Source: Phaeotremella fagi
Taxonomy: Eukaryota > Basidiomycota > Tremellomycetes > Tremellales > Phaeotremellaceae
Assembly (NCBI GenBank): GCA_001599715.1
Contig: BCHU01000006.1
Span: 602,765-666,764, forward strand
Reading direction: 5' to 3'
Length of the DNA stretch: 64,000 bases
The notes beneath the pieces were generated by a model. That model was not told the DNA's origin. It was given only the letters and a program-made list of their open reading frames with translations, and ran no database searches. Positions 12,269-24,287 of this stretch are shown here, in pieces. Every line of letters starts with the position of its first letter. Within the stretch, counting starts at the first letter, position 1. A program made the translations under genes and the position numbers.

Positions 12269-12736
12269 TTTGGTTGGATTGAGACGTTTTTGGGGGTATC
12301 GCTGAGGAAGGAGAAGTGGGAGTTAGGATTTAAGAAGTGAAAGATGAGGTTGTAAATATATATGTATGAGGTTGAATGTCTAGACTAAGAAACCTAGACA
12401 AGAAGTAGTGCTAGTGGCAAATTGGTAAAAGTAGAGATCATTTCTGTAAAAACCAGATCCAGTACTCAGCACAGTATTCGTTGGTAGGAGAATGATTACA
12501 AAGTTCGTTTGGTCCATATAATCGAACACTCTTCTTATACCTCGAGTCAAAGAACTCAAAACATTTCACTTAAGGCGTGTATACACAGATCAACACTTTC
12601 ATTACTTCTTCTAGAAATGTGGCACCACCAGTTTAAAGGAGGTGCAGATCTGGTTTCACCAGACCCGATGTGGTTAGAAGAGAATGATGATAATACATTA
12701 AATAATGTGCAAAGTTAAATATATACAATCCAAACC
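12269..12736. other. intergenic, about 470 bp
   Basis: This is the 5' flank of the minus-strand family A gene starting at 12268 and the 3' flank of the minus-strand ATG22-like gene. I see only short, unsupported frames. Confidence 0.4.
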
Positions 12737-14777
12737 CTACTCCCCTCCACCCTTACTCTTCCTAACCGACCACTCCCCAGCAGCTTTCCTCCCTCTCTCC
12801 AAATCAACCCAAAGTAAAACAGGTATAGGTATCCCCAACATGATCAACAGAAACAGAAAGCCCAATCTGATATTACCAGTTAGATCAGCTATCAACCCCA
12901 CTACCAATGGTCCAATGAATGAAGCTGATTTATCCGTCAATGAGAATAACGAAAAGAACGATGATTCGTGGTCCTAAAAACCCGATTCCAGTTTTCAGTT
13001 TATGTGATCAAAAGACACGATATGGACTTACGGGAGGGATGAGTTCCGCATAAACAGCTCTTGAATAACTATTAAACGGGCCATAAAGCTATCCCCAATT
13101 AATGTCTGACAAAAGACAGATGAAAAAGAGACCTACCAACCCAAACCAAGCAGCAGTGAAATACATTTCAATCTCCGTCCTCAATCCACCAAAAGGTAGA
13201 ATCAATCCCAAACAAGCATAGAAAGGTAGTACCTCACCAGCCAACGCGACGTAAAACAGTAATTTACTATTCGACCATCCTAACCTCTTTTGAAAAGTCG
13301 GGGTGAACGTTGACGAAACGAACGCAAAGATTAACACTAATATACCTAGGATTATGATTTTACTCGGGGACATTTTGATTGTTGATGAAGCGTAGAGGAT
13401 AGCTGTGTAGGTTACAGTGTGGAAACCTGATTCATTAAATCAGCTTGTTATCAGTTCTGATTCAAATACACTTACCGTCAGAAAGGAATATCCAAGCCAA
13501 AAGAAACGTGAACAAATCTTTCAATTCCCTAATTTCCTTCGGGGCAATCATCCCACCAACCCTCTTCCAACCTAAACCAAACAATCTGAACCAACGAGTA
13601 TCCCCATCTCCATCCCCATTCAAACTAAAAGTCGAATTCTCATCGTTCCCAGGTAACCCGAATATCGTTGGAACACTGAACACCGCCCACCAAATCCCCG
13701 AAAGACCAATCGCGAGACATAAAGACGCTATAGTCCCCTTCATAACAGTAACAGGGATCAACAACAACGTCAAAACAGAGAATCCACTCAAAAACCCTAA
13801 AGCAGTGGAAGTCGATGAAAGTCTTGATGTAGTCAATGAAAGGATTTTCTGATATTCGGTGGTATCTCGAATCGTAGGATTCGGGGAAATAGATTCAACC
13901 ACAGGGATAGGGAGTAGATACCGTTCTTCTTCTAAACTATGTCTAATCGATTGAATTTCGTTATTTCGATCATCGTCCCTCCCAGCCTGATCATCACCAA
14001 TTTCGTCATCCCCATTGAAAACCCTATAAGCCTCTCTAACCACTGGATCACGTCTGGCCAGAAAAGGTAAGAAAGCATTATAACAAACTACCGCCACTGC
14101 ATAACCACCATTCCCTAGTATCGTGAGTAAAGCCGCTGAAACGGGGACGATCTGGTGAGTGACATTTGATGGGAAAAGGAGGAAGGTTATTGCGGAGAGT
14201 GAACCTATGGAAGCGAAGGATAGGAGGAGACGTTTACGCCAGAACGCTAATCACAACGTCAGTTGGTATTATTATTAGGATGAAGGATAGTTACGATTAT
14301 CTGCGATAGGTCCAATTGAGATGATACAGATAGCCTGAACGGCTACAGCGATAGATTTCACGTACATACTAAAAACCATTCGATCAGTTTATACCACCAC
14401 CATGCCTTTGAAGTAAAAAGAAACCCACCTGAAAGAAGCGGTATCAACCCAAAACCCCAGTATCTTGGCTTTACACACTGAACCATCTTGTAAACCGTCT
14501 TTACAAGGGACGACGAAATCCGGCGACCAATAACCTATCTCTCTTGCCATGTCTAAATGTCGAGTTGATATCAATATGAATGGAGTAAACAATGAGAGGG
14601 GAATACTGACGTTCAAGAGTTATCGGTAAGAAGATCGCCTGTATTAAATTCAGTTTATGATCATACTCATTGAGTTGAGGTATCTTCACTCACCAGTGCA
14701 CAAGCTGAGAATACCTCGGAGGCGAAGGCGTAGGCATACCAAGCCCCAACTTCTTTGGGTGGTAGTGATATCCGCAT
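12737..14777 (-). CDS. ATG22: Atg22-type vacuolar amino-acid effluxer
   Basis: This is a multi-exon membrane transporter of the Atg22 family, a major-facilitator-fold protein that exports amino acids from the vacuole after autophagic breakdown. The N-terminal exon starts MRISLPPKEVGAWYAYAFAS, the family's typical opening (E-x-G-W-Y-x-Y-x-F-A-x-E). Later exons carry CYNAFLPFLARRDP with an acidic hydrophilic loop (NGDDEIGDDQAGRDDDR), then STALGFLSGFSVLTLLLIPV and LAIGLSGIWWAVFSVP, both hallmark Atg22 helices. The end encodes NIRLGFLFLLIMLGIPIPVL and a short basic tail. The start was chosen because it places the motif-bearing helix at residue about 10. About eight exons, length near the usual 550-600 residues. 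No break was seen. Confidence 0.88.
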
Positions 14778-15296
14778 CGTCGTCTTGTTTTTCTAAGAGA
14801 TATCAGAAGGGTGTGAACAGTTGTTCCTCTTCTGCAAGAGGACTGTGGGATCCTTCACCGGAGATGCTGTCAGAGTATGTATTGATGTTGAATGAAATTG
14901 ATTCACTGTGATGATCGTTGTTAAGATGTATTCTAACGCCGTGGGGCTCCAAACGGTGACAACTAATATCAACAGATCATGCTTACCGCTTGCAAATACA
15001 AATATACACTCTAAACTTATGGATGCATTCAAAAGCCATCACACCCCATTGGTATACAAAGATCAAAGAAAGGTATCAAAGAAGAAACAACAAACATGGA
15101 AAGAAGTAGTGGGTACCACTTCGCAAATGAAAAAAGAGTGGATTGAAGGAGGAAGGTAGATTGTCCATGACGTTTTAAAGGGAGGAAATAGAAGAAAAAG
15201 TTTATAAAGATAAATAAAGAAATAAAATAAAAGAATATAGAAATACAGGTAAACGTTTGGTGATATCCACTAATCCATTATATGCTATATATAAGA
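14778..15296. other. intergenic, about 520 bp
   Basis: This is the 5' flank of the ATG22-like gene followed by an A-rich 3' flank of the next minus-strand gene (poly-A-like AAATAAAGAAATAAAATAAAA region near 15205-15235). I see no supported gene. Confidence 0.5.
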
Positions 15297-16658
15297 TTAA
15301 GCGAATAAAACCATGGCACCAGCAACGGCTGCAACTCCAAGAACAGCGGTTGTACCACTTGAACCACCTGGTACAGACCAACGTAAATCAGCTGAACTCG
15401 TTGCGTTGGTACTTTGAGAAGCGAGGGAGCCAGCTTCAGAAGTAATGGCGGTGATGAAAGATGAACCACAGGTTGATTGGATACCAGCCCAAAGTGCTGA
15501 TTGACCACCTAGGATTGGTGAAGCTGCCAAACCAAGAGCGTATGGGACGGCGATTTCCCACTTAACGTATGGAACTAGGATTTCACGGGTACATGGTTGA
15601 CATAGAGCTGAAGCTGATAACGAAGGTTGAAGGAAAAGGAATGGAAGGTTCGTTGAACCGTAGGTCGTTCCGTTGGGTGTGATGATGGTAGCGGCTGAGA
15701 CGACTTGAGCGTCTCTGGCGGTGTAGGAGAAGAATCGACGGGTAAGTGCGTTGGTGATTGGGATGTACAAATTGGCGGCAGCGAATTTGACAGCATCATC
15801 AACGACTGAAGCTCCAGTAGCGGCGTAAGATGCGAAAAGAGCGTTGGCTGAAGCTGAAGCTGAGGCTGATGCAGACGCCGAAGCTGAAGTTGAGGATGAG
15901 ACAGCAGTGGACGATCCGTTCACTGAAGAAACGGCTGAAGTCGAGTTTGAAGTTGAGGTGGAGTTGGCGACAGCAGCTCTGATTTCGTTAACACAGTATT
16001 CCTGGTTGGCCGAGTCGATAGCGCAAACAGCCCCCTTGAGTGGGTTGACGACATACAAGACATCGTACAATTCACGAACTTGAGCGTTGTATCCAGTAGT
16101 TGAAGTCAATTCGGCTGAACATGCTGAATAGAATTGAGCGAGCCATGATCTGATGACGGCATCTGTACAACCTGTAGTGGCTTTACATAACGAAGCGAGG
16201 GTGTAGTTGATAACTGAAGTTGTCAAGTTGGCTCCTGAAGTTGGTGAGAAGGATGCAGTGGCGTTGATGAGTGGTGCCACGCAGGTGTTGAGTGTTGGAT
16301 CAGCGTTGAGTGTTGTAAGGAAGGTTGAACATCCTGTGGTGATGTTGGAAGGGATGAGCGAGGTCTAAAAATGTGAGTCAGTGTTTGAGCAAACGTAAAA
16401 ATTTGACAAAACAAATTCGGTATTTGGCTGACGCCAGCCTCCTAATGGATTTTCCCTTCATCTATGAATTCATGTAAGGTGGGTTGAGATAGAGAACGAT
16501 GGATGCGATGAATACCATGAATACATCACTGCGTACCCATCCAACAGCCCAAACGCCCAAAGCTCAAACATCCAAACTCTCTTGCAAACAATGAAAAAAA
16601 CACTAACCTGTCCACGAGCAACAGCAGCTAAAGCCAAAGCGACGACGGCGAATTTCAT
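15297..16658 (-). CDS. GPI-anchored cell-surface protein (DUF7729-like)
   Basis: Two exons: 16658-16608, a 17-residue signal peptide (MKFAVVALALAAVARGQ) ending at a GTTAGT donor, and 16364-15297. Total about 371 residues. The mature part starts TSLIPSNITTGCSTFL and has about eight cysteines spread as in fungal two-lobed surface proteins. It has many N-glycosylation sites and a central Ser/Ala run (SASASASASASA) that looks like a flexible spacer. The C-terminus is a Gly/Ser-rich segment and an 18-residue hydrophobic tail (GTTAVLGVAAVAGAMVLFA), the pattern of a GPI-anchor signal. I place it tentatively in the DUF7729-type family from the Cys layout and the repeated half-domain. A wall or membrane-surface location is likely; biochemical role unknown. 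Confidence 0.85.
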
Positions 16659-17532
16659 TGTGAGTGAGTTTGGAGTGTAGTGGTGTCCGACTAAAGAATA
16701 GAAATGAATTATCGAGATTGTTTGATGTTGTTGTTATTGTATTCCTTTATACGCCGCAGTTCAGGTTAAATATTGCTTGTCGCGTATTAGTGTAAAATGT
16801 GGGAATGAACGAGTGTGTTATGGGTTTGTGGAGGGGTGTTGACGTTTATAGAATGGTATAAGATGATATATCAAAGATATCTAATCTTGATATGAGAGAG
16901 AGTATAGGTGGATGTAGAAGTAGAAATAAAGGTGGTAGAGTGTTGAAAATGAAAAAGGAGAAGAAAAAGTAACTTGACACCAAGAAACAGAAACGAGGGT
17001 GCGCTCTGTTGACCCCAAACTAATCCCGTCCGTTCACCTTTACAGAATTACTTGATCAGGTAATAAAATTTGTAAAACACCCCAGAATTCGCGTGGCACT
17101 TTGCTTTGATGGTACTGGGGCAGTCTTGGCTCAAAGCTCAAAGCAAGCATATTCATTCAATCTCAACCTCGACGCCAGGTCACTCATCTGCAGATAGATA
17201 GATGGATGAAATCAGAGGATAATGTAGCACTTGTTGATAATACACTCATTTCTAGATTTTCTTTGACTTTACCATCCTTTCTTCAAAAAGCGCCAACTTC
17301 CTGTGGGCTCCTGCTTTCTCTCTGCAAAATGGATGGTATTGGATTAAATAAGTCATCAAAGAGATCCATCCAACCTCGTACAAACCCGTGACTGTAAGGA
17401 GGGGTGTTTATGAAATTTCGAAAGAGATACAAAGCAAGTACTGATGCTGTCATCTGTTTGCATATATGTATATGTAACATGTTTGTACATCCATTACTGA
17501 AATAATCGAATCCCAAATTCAAAAGTAAAAAC
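16659..17532. other. intergenic, about 870 bp
   Basis: This is a promoter region shared by the minus-strand surface-protein gene and the plus-strand secreted-protein gene. It contains a TTTATACGCC element near 16747 and several AT-rich blocks. Short frames near 17206-17391 on the plus strand and 17283-17540 on the minus strand have no splice, paralog or signal-peptide support. Confidence 0.5.
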
Positions 17533-18128
17533 ATGTTCAATCATCTTGCGATTCTCTGTCTCCTAGCCATGGGAACCTTATCCAAACACATCGACAACCG
17601 TCGTTCCTATTCCGAAAACATGAAAAGAAACGACAACGACACAGACCTGGTCGTAGACAACAAACCGCACATTGCACTATCAAGCTTCGACTACACCTAC
17701 GTCAATTCCCTCAACAAACCCAAAAACGAATCCTAGGACGGTATGGGTTACCAAACGTGGGATTTCCATTTCGATGGTGAAAACTATAACAACGAAACTT
17801 TTCATGTATCATTCTACGATTCGCCTTCTGTGATTGGGTTATCTGATATTTGGAATCCGAGTACTACACCAAGCTGCAGTTGCTCAAGTAAGTCCCAGAG
17901 TACAGTTCATTATATTCGAACTTTGAGATACAAAGACTGAGATTGAGATTGTAGTGTACTTTGGCTGATACTGCTCTTCCTGTTACGAATCTTGTCGACG
18001 TATATTCTACATTCGAAGGGATAGTCCCTTTTGGTACTCATTCGTACCACGGGGCGACTATTGGCTGTGCTGTCATTACCTACACGCCAAATGGTGATCC
18101 TACTCCCACTCCCACTCCTACCCCGTAG
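17533..18128 (+). pseudogene. small secreted protein gene with in-frame stop; possibly decayed
   Basis: ATG at 17533 opens a signal-peptide-like start (MFNHLAILCLLAMGTLS). After about 67 residues an in-frame TAG occurs at 17734-17736, yet the same frame continues downstream with clear coding character (MGYQTWDFHFDGENYNNE). A GTCAAT...CCTAG segment of 36 nt spanning the stop could be a very short intron in phase 0. The next donor (TCAA|GTAAGT) is phase 1, while the obvious coding frame after the TTGTAG acceptor (CTLADTALPVTNLVDVYST, ending in a PTPTPTP tail at 18128) needs phase 0. The locus therefore has either unusual splicing or a stop plus a frameshift. Related in style, but not clearly in sequence, to the secreted pair at 28.6-30.1 kb. 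Confidence 0.5.
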
Positions 18129-18311
18129 TACCACTGTAAACAAAGAACGTCCATGTCATCATGTATCTTCATCCGACCTCAATTTCGGATCCGAAATCAC
18201 TTCCATTTCTGTGCCGAGATCGAACACCGCCATAAATAGACCCATATATACCTTCACATTATCGTTCTCAGCCATATACCGCACTTCCAACAAAAAACAA
18301 TACAAATCATC

Positions 18312-19047
18312 ATGACAATCCTCCATCATCTAGGTTTAGAATCAGTTAAAAACTATTCCCTTTTCGCTATCCCACTAGCATTCGCCGTAGCGTAAGCACC
18401 AGTCAATTAACGACTCCATTGAAAATCCTAAACATCGAACAGGAATTCACCGAAATTCTACGCTATCCACTTATTTGATAAATACAGTAAAAACTGTTCT
18501 TCAACGTATGATTACGCCGTATGTCCCTCCCCCATAGATCAAATACATATAAAAGACCTTAATTCAGATGATGACGTAGAACCCGAAATCCAATTTGAAA
18601 ACCGTTGAGAATCGTCAATTACCCCCCGAAATCCATGGTCAGTATTTACGAGCGGAGGCAGCGCAGGATAACGGTTTCGTCGCGCTACCGTTCTTCGCAT
18701 CTGCTATCGTAAGTCCTTCATCTCATTCAAGTACCAATTGGATCACTGAGAATGAAACGTTGTACTGTAGGTAGCAGGTAATTTAGCCAAGTTACCTGCA
18801 GGATGGCTTAATTTATCGGTCGTTGGGTATTTGGGTTTGAGAGTCGCTTATAATGTGATTTACGTTTTGAACACTAATAGTATGTATCCGTCTTCCTGCG
18901 AATATGGGTTGATAGCTGATTGACGAGGTTGTTCTTTTAGACTCCACGGCTAAATGGAGAACTAGAGCTTATACTTGGAGTTCGTTCATTTGTTTTGGGT
19001 TGTTCATCGCTTCGGGTGTTCAGTTGATTGATGGATATCCGTTATGA
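18312..19047 (+). CDS. MAPEG-family membrane protein (microsomal glutathione S-transferase-like)
   Basis: Five or six short exons encode a protein of about 165 residues. It opens MTILHHLGLESVKNYSLFAI, has NSPKFYAIHLFDKYSKN after the first helix, then NPKSNLKTVENRQ and RAEAAQDNGFVALPFFASAI. This is the NPR...RA...N-G-x-x-x-x-P-F order typical of MAPEG proteins, in which the loop binds glutathione. Two more hydrophobic helices (GNLAKLPAGWLNLSVVGYLG and SSFICFGLFIASGVQLI) complete the four-helix layout. The acceptor before NPK (GACGTAG) was chosen because it keeps phase 0 and restores the motif. Likely an ER or mitochondrial outer membrane glutathione-dependent enzyme; substrate unknown. Confidence 0.8.
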
Positions 19048-19685
19048 TACTACGATTTTCCACAATCCATTATGACAGTGTATTCTACGAGAGCAATTGA
19101 TGCCATATTTTTGTCTGTCCTGATGTTGGGGATTGTTAATTGATGACGAGTGAGATTAATGAATTGCAAATAATCGTATGAAGTACAAACAGGAGGTGAC
19201 AATATTCTTACAGAAAGCATCACCCTACCCCACCCCAAGGCTACTGGATGCTTTATCCCTCATCGAAAGATCGAAGGCAGGGACATTTGAAGATCCAGCC
19301 ATCGAATCGATGATCTCTTCTTGACTGTTAGTGCACGTATTGATAAACTTTCTTTAATCATGATGACTGCCATAAGGTGAATAAAGCTTACAAGTCAATG
19401 CAGTACGAGTACGAGTACTGACTCCTAGAAGAGAATATTTGTACAAGTACAAGTACTTGCTGAACTGCCACACCACCCAATACAGTCCCTTCTATTAAAC
19501 GTAATTCACTTGACTATTCACCTAACCCAACCGTCCACTTCAAGACGTCTTCGAAATCTCGATTATCTCTACTGATAATATTATCGTTAACAACTTTAGT
19601 ATTGCTGTACCAGTCCCAGTCCACCAAAAACAAGGTCAAAGACAAGAACGAAACACTTTCATCCACCACATCCAATCCCATCATC
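19048..19685. other. intergenic, about 640 bp, with GTAC-rich direct repeats
   Basis: The region carries clustered GTACGAGTAC and GTACAAGTAC copies near 19402-19456. The same decamer recurs in other intergenic regions of the window. No gene seen. Confidence 0.5.
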
Positions 19686-20631
19686 ATGTCCAGTCTTAAA
19701 CATCTAAAGATCTCACCGAAAGAAGCTCATACCTCCACGATAATATTTTTGCATGTAGGTTAAGAATATTCGACTCTATCCAGAATAATTCAGAACTGAT
19801 AATCATGTAATAAAGGGATTAGGCGATAGTGGTAAGTCCACCCTTCCAACTCTCCAAACCCAAACCCACCTCTAACCCAAACAACAGGCCACGGTTGGCT
19901 CCCAGTCGCCAAAATGCTCTACCCCCATTTCCCAAACACAAAATGGCTCCTCCCCCACGCCCCCCAAATCCCAATAACGATAAACGGCGGCATGGCAATG
20001 CCAGGATGGTTCGACCTCTCCACCCTCGACAAACTAGAAAACTCTGTCCACGACGATGAAAAAGGTATCCTAGCCTCTGTAGCTGCAGTGGATAAACTCG
20101 TGCAAGCTGAAGTCGATGCTGGGATTCCGGAGGGTAAGATTATTTTGGCTGGTTTTAGTCAGGGGGGCGCTATTTCTAGTTTTAGTGGGTTGGTTGGGAA
20201 GAGACGGTTGGGTGGGGTTGGGTGTTTGAGTACTTGGGTCCCTTTGAATCATTTGGTTTCGGAGGTGGGTTATTTTTTTTACTTTTTTGAGTGATTGGTT
20301 TCTTTATTGAATGTTTGGTTAGATGGTTACGGAGACTGCTAAGGAGATACCTATCTTTTGGGGTCACGGGAAAGATGATCCTGTGGTTCAATATTCTTGT
20401 AAGTTGTCCTCTACACTCCACTCTGGCTCTCAATCATGCAACATACTGAACCCACTAGACGGTGTCCGTTCGATTGAACTACTCAAAACGTTAGGTTTCA
20501 AAGTCATACCCTCTGGAAAGACATTCGAAAGACCTGGTGTAAGATTCGAATCATATCCTGGTTTAGGTCATTCGTCAAGTCCAAAAGAACTAGACGATTT
20601 CAAGAATTGGTTGTTGGAAGCTTTGAAATGA
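19686..20631 (+). CDS. APT1: acyl-protein thioesterase 1 (alpha/beta hydrolase)
   Basis: Four or five exons encode about 235 residues. The start MSSLKHLKISPKEAHTS leads directly into FLHGLGDSGHGW, the oxyanion-hole region of acyl-protein thioesterases. The nucleophile elbow is GFSQGG, the Asp sits in WGHGKDDPVVQY, and the His in YPGLGHSSSP, completing the Ser-Asp-His triad. The enzyme removes palmitate from cysteine residues of membrane-associated proteins in the cytosol. The exon joint before GVRSIELLKTLGF uses an ACTAG acceptor near 20460. The gene ends tail to tail with LEA1, about 130 bp apart. Nothing odd seen; length matches the family. Confidence 0.92.
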
Positions 20632-20762
20632 TTTCTTATGACGATAGATGTATAACCATCCAATCGCCATATCGTCTAGACAATATGAATGTATATACAT
20701 GTCAAGCAAATCGCATATCTATTTTAAATGCCCATGAATGCCTGTTTTTCTTTTTGCCAACC

Positions 20763-21921
20763 CTATGCACCAACAACCTCATCAACTCCACCATCAGGAA
20801 CCAAACCCTCCGCCAACATCCTCTCCAACTTCCTAACCTCATCAGCAGTCTGCGCTCTAGTCAACGCCTCAACCACACGTCGTTTCTCGTCTGGCGTCAT
20901 CAATCTTCCCTTTCCACCACTGACCGCTTTCCCAGATTTCGTCGTTGCCGTCGATAAAGATGCTCCGGGGATTATTGAGGTTGTGGGGATAGAGAGTTGG
21001 TTGGCTAGGGAGTTTGGAAGATTCGTCAATGGATCGGTTAGGAGGGCGCGGGAGGAGGCTCGTAGTGAATCTTTGATTCGGGTGAAATCTAGTGTGTGCA
21101 GGTTTCCTTTGGCAACCTGGGTCCTGGGTCAGTACTCCGTAGACAACTTTCCGACTCACCTTCCACACTGTGAATTCTGTATAATGTTCATGCCCTGTCA
21201 CTGGATTGCCTATTAATGATAAATGTCGAAGCGATGTGAGTGATTCTAACGGCAGAAGTGTTGAGAGGGAAGTGATGGCATTGTTTGTAAGGACTGTAAG
21301 CGGTCAGCGGTACTCATACGGTTACAGCTAAATGAGCCATACTTAAGGTGACTAGATTAGGGATCTACGAATATGTCAGTTATAATTATGTTAATAGAAA
21401 TAACAACTGACATTTGGTGTTAAAGATGGACTGATAGATTGGATCTGATTTTCAGCAACATGTATAGCTTGCAGTCGAGGTGCTAGGAACAGTCATGAGC
21501 TCGACTCTCTCAATCCCGAATTCAACATACACAGAGGAATGTTCCCTAAGACCGTTAAAGAGTTATCCGTTAGGTTGAGAGTATCATAGCTCCCCTGATG
21601 AGATGCCAGATTTTCAATAGCGGGTATTTGGCGTCCTATAGGAGAGAAAGTCAATCCTAGTTCCTCGAACAGACCCACCTCTTAAATCTAATTCTCTCTC
21701 TTTCAAACAATTCAGATGCTATGCAAAGAAACACATTGTTCAGTATAATTATTCAATCGATTCATTTGATATTATTTCCGAGGATTGAACTAACTGATGA
21801 TGCTTTGGAAACGAACTATGGTTTAAAGAAGAGGTTATGTCAATATCAGACGACCATGTAGATTTGTTTATGATTTTGCATCGACATAAGGAAAGAAGCT
21901 CACCTCTGGAGTGAGTCTCAT
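20763..21921 (-). CDS. LEA1: U2 snRNP component A' (leucine-rich repeat protein)
   Basis: The start at 21921 gives MRLTPE followed at once by a GTGAGC donor. Later exons give KERELDLR, IPAIENLASHQGSYDTLNLT, the LRR segment with LSLIGNPVTGHEHY, then LHTLDFTRIKDSLRAS and the C-terminal helix (KGRLMTPDEKRRVVEAL). This is the standard U2A' order: LRRs, the HY cap after the NP(V/I) motif and the LDF-x-K-I segment. The protein binds U2B'' on U2 snRNA stem-loop IV in the spliceosome. Seven or eight short exons, the shortest six codons. The gene lies tail to tail with the thioesterase gene. Confidence 0.88.
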
Positions 21922-22422
21922 TTTGTATCCAGACTATGATTAAATTGGTGATTCTATTTCTCTTCCCCTTCTGACCTCGTTAGTCTCTTGTATGTCTTTT
22001 TGATCCTTTTTATGAATGAATGTAGTTGTTGTGTATCTATGATGGATGATATTTTGATATTTATATGTAGGTTTAAACTTGTTAACCATAGAATACCAGT
22101 TATTATGGATATCGCCGTAACACCGTAGTGTGGCATTTGAATGCAAGGTGCCCCGTGCGCGTTAACGTCAATCAATCAACGCGCTCGAGCCTCTAGCAGT
22201 AAAGTACTTGTACAGTAAGTAGCTCACAATTCAATTCAATCTTCTATCTCGATCTATCATTCTCTCCTATCTATCTTCTATATCATCTCTACATCTACTC
22301 ACACCCCACCCACCTGCACCTGCACCTGCACCTGCACTAAGTCATCTCCCATAACATCATCTAGTTAAACACACCCAACCCACCCCCAATTACCTCATCA
22401 ACCCCCCTCTCCCACACTCAAA
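21922..22422. promoter_or_regulatory. divergent promoter region with (CACCTG)n and GTACTTGTAC
   Basis: This 500-bp gap separates the divergent LEA1 and CDC3 starts. It contains GTACTTGTAC at 22204-22213 and about four copies of CACCTG at 22311-22336, close upstream of the CDC3 start and probably in its 5' UTR. The functional meaning is not known. Confidence 0.5.
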
Positions 22423-24287
22423 ATGTCCGAACAATACTACGAAAATCAACCTCAATCAGCAACCACCTCAAACGGTGAACCTCACAACGAAGCCTACGCT
22501 GAACATCGTACATCAACAGAATCACCAATTGGGACGTACGACAGCTCAACTCCAGCTCCAGCAGTTAACGTCAAACCTGAACCTGTCGCAGCTACACCGG
22601 TCGTCAGGAAAACTTTGGCTTCATGGGTTGGATTCTCTAATTTACCTAATCAGGTCCATAGACTCAGTGTACGGTAGGTGGACGTCTTGTTCTTGTATTA
22701 AAGAGCGCCTACTTACCTACACTATATAGACGTGGTTTCCAATTCGTCGCTATGGTAGTTGGTAAGTCTGCGCTTTGACCCCCTTTTTTTTAGTCTCTTT
22801 GTAATATTAACCTCTTGATAGGTGAATCTGGTCTAGGAAAATCAACACTCATCAACACACTTTTTGAAACTAAATTATACGAACCTAAACAAATTCCTCA
22901 ACCTGGGGAAGATAGAGGTAAAACTGTTCAAATTGAGAGTACCTCTGCTGGTATGTCGTTATAGCCTTTTACCATCTCGGTGATGGTTGCTAACCTAACT
23001 CTTTTATAGATATTGAGGAGGCTGGGATCAGATTGAGATTGACTGTTGTTGATACACCTGGTTTTGGTGATTTCGTTAACAATGATGAGAGGTAGGTAGT
23101 CGGATGCGTTGAAGTTATAACGCTTACCTACATCCCCAGCTGGAAACCCATTGTCGACAACATCGAATCTCGTTATGATTCTTATCTCGAACAGGAGAAC
23201 AGAGTCAACCGACTCAAATTGGTTGACAACAGAGTTCATGCCTGTATCTACTTCATTCAACCTACTGGCCATGCGTAAGTTAGACTTTCGGTCAACTGGT
23301 ATACTGAACTAACTTCGCTTTCTTTCCAGTCTTAAACCCATCGACATCGAATTCATGCGCAGATTGCACACAAAAGTCAATCTTATTCCTGTCATTGCCA
23401 AGGCGGATACTTTAACAGACGAGGAGATCGTCTCATTCAAGCAAAGAGTAGGTAACGAGAAGTTTAATCGACCCTAACATTCCACAGATCCTTGCCGATA
23501 TCCATCATCATGGAATCCAAATCTTCCAACCTCCAGCATACGAGAACGAAGATGAGGAGACAGCTCAGGAGAACGAGGAGATTATTGTGAGCTTCTTCAG
23601 GGGTGATTGTAACGAAGCTGACGAAAACAGTCCAAAGTACCCTTCGCAGTCGTAGGCTCAGACAGTCTTGTCAACGCCCCAGGTGGTAGACAAGTTAGAG
23701 GTCGTTCATACCCATGGGGAGTTATCGAAGTCGACAACGAAGATCATTGTGATTTCGTCAAATTACGTCAAATGCTAGTCAGAACTCATATGGAAGAATT
23801 GAGAGAACACACCAATGATGTTTTGTATGAGAATTATCGAACGGAGAAGTTGAGATCAATGGGTGTCAATCAAGATGAGAGTGTTTTCAGGGAAACAAAG
23901 TGAGTTGCCGTGCGCGGAACATTTCCCGTTGAAAATCAACTCACGTCAATGCCCAGCCCCGCCGCTAAACAAGCTGAAGAACGTAATCTTCACGAAGCTA
24001 AACTAGCCAAAATGGAAGCAGAAATGAAAATGGTCTTCCAACAAAAAGTTCAAGAAAAGGAACAAAAACTCAAACAATCAGAGGAAGAGTTGTACGCTCG
24101 TCATCGTGAAATGAAAGAAGCACTCGAAAAGCAAAGATTAGAATTAGATGATAAGAAGAGAAGAATTGAGAGTGGTCGTCCATTAACTCCTGAGAAGGGT
24201 TCTGTGAGTTACTCGAGTCTCCAAAAGGAATTGGGAACGTAACTGACATCTCATTGACAGAAAAAACGATTCGGTCTTGGAAAATAG
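22423..24287 (+). CDS. CDC3: septin, Cdc3/AspB type
   Basis: About eight exons encode roughly 430 residues. A disordered N-terminus precedes [19 protein letters not shown], the opening that distinguishes Cdc3/AspB-type septins. The GTPase motifs follow: GESGLGKST (P-loop), [17 protein letters not shown] (G3) and VIAKADTLT (G4). The septin-unique element region ([19 protein letters not shown]) is intact. A C-terminal coiled coil runs from about residue 345 ([20 protein letters not shown]) to the end, and a last small exon encodes KKRFGLGK. Septins form hetero-oligomeric filaments at the bud neck and septum. The last joint (TCT|GTGAGT...GACAG) is supported by the lysine-rich tail. No defect seen. 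Confidence 0.92.

Noticed and set aside
15844..16083. Plus-strand Glu/Ala/Asp-rich frame of 79 codons
   Set aside because: It is the antisense shadow of the Ser/Ala spacer in the GPI-anchored protein gene.
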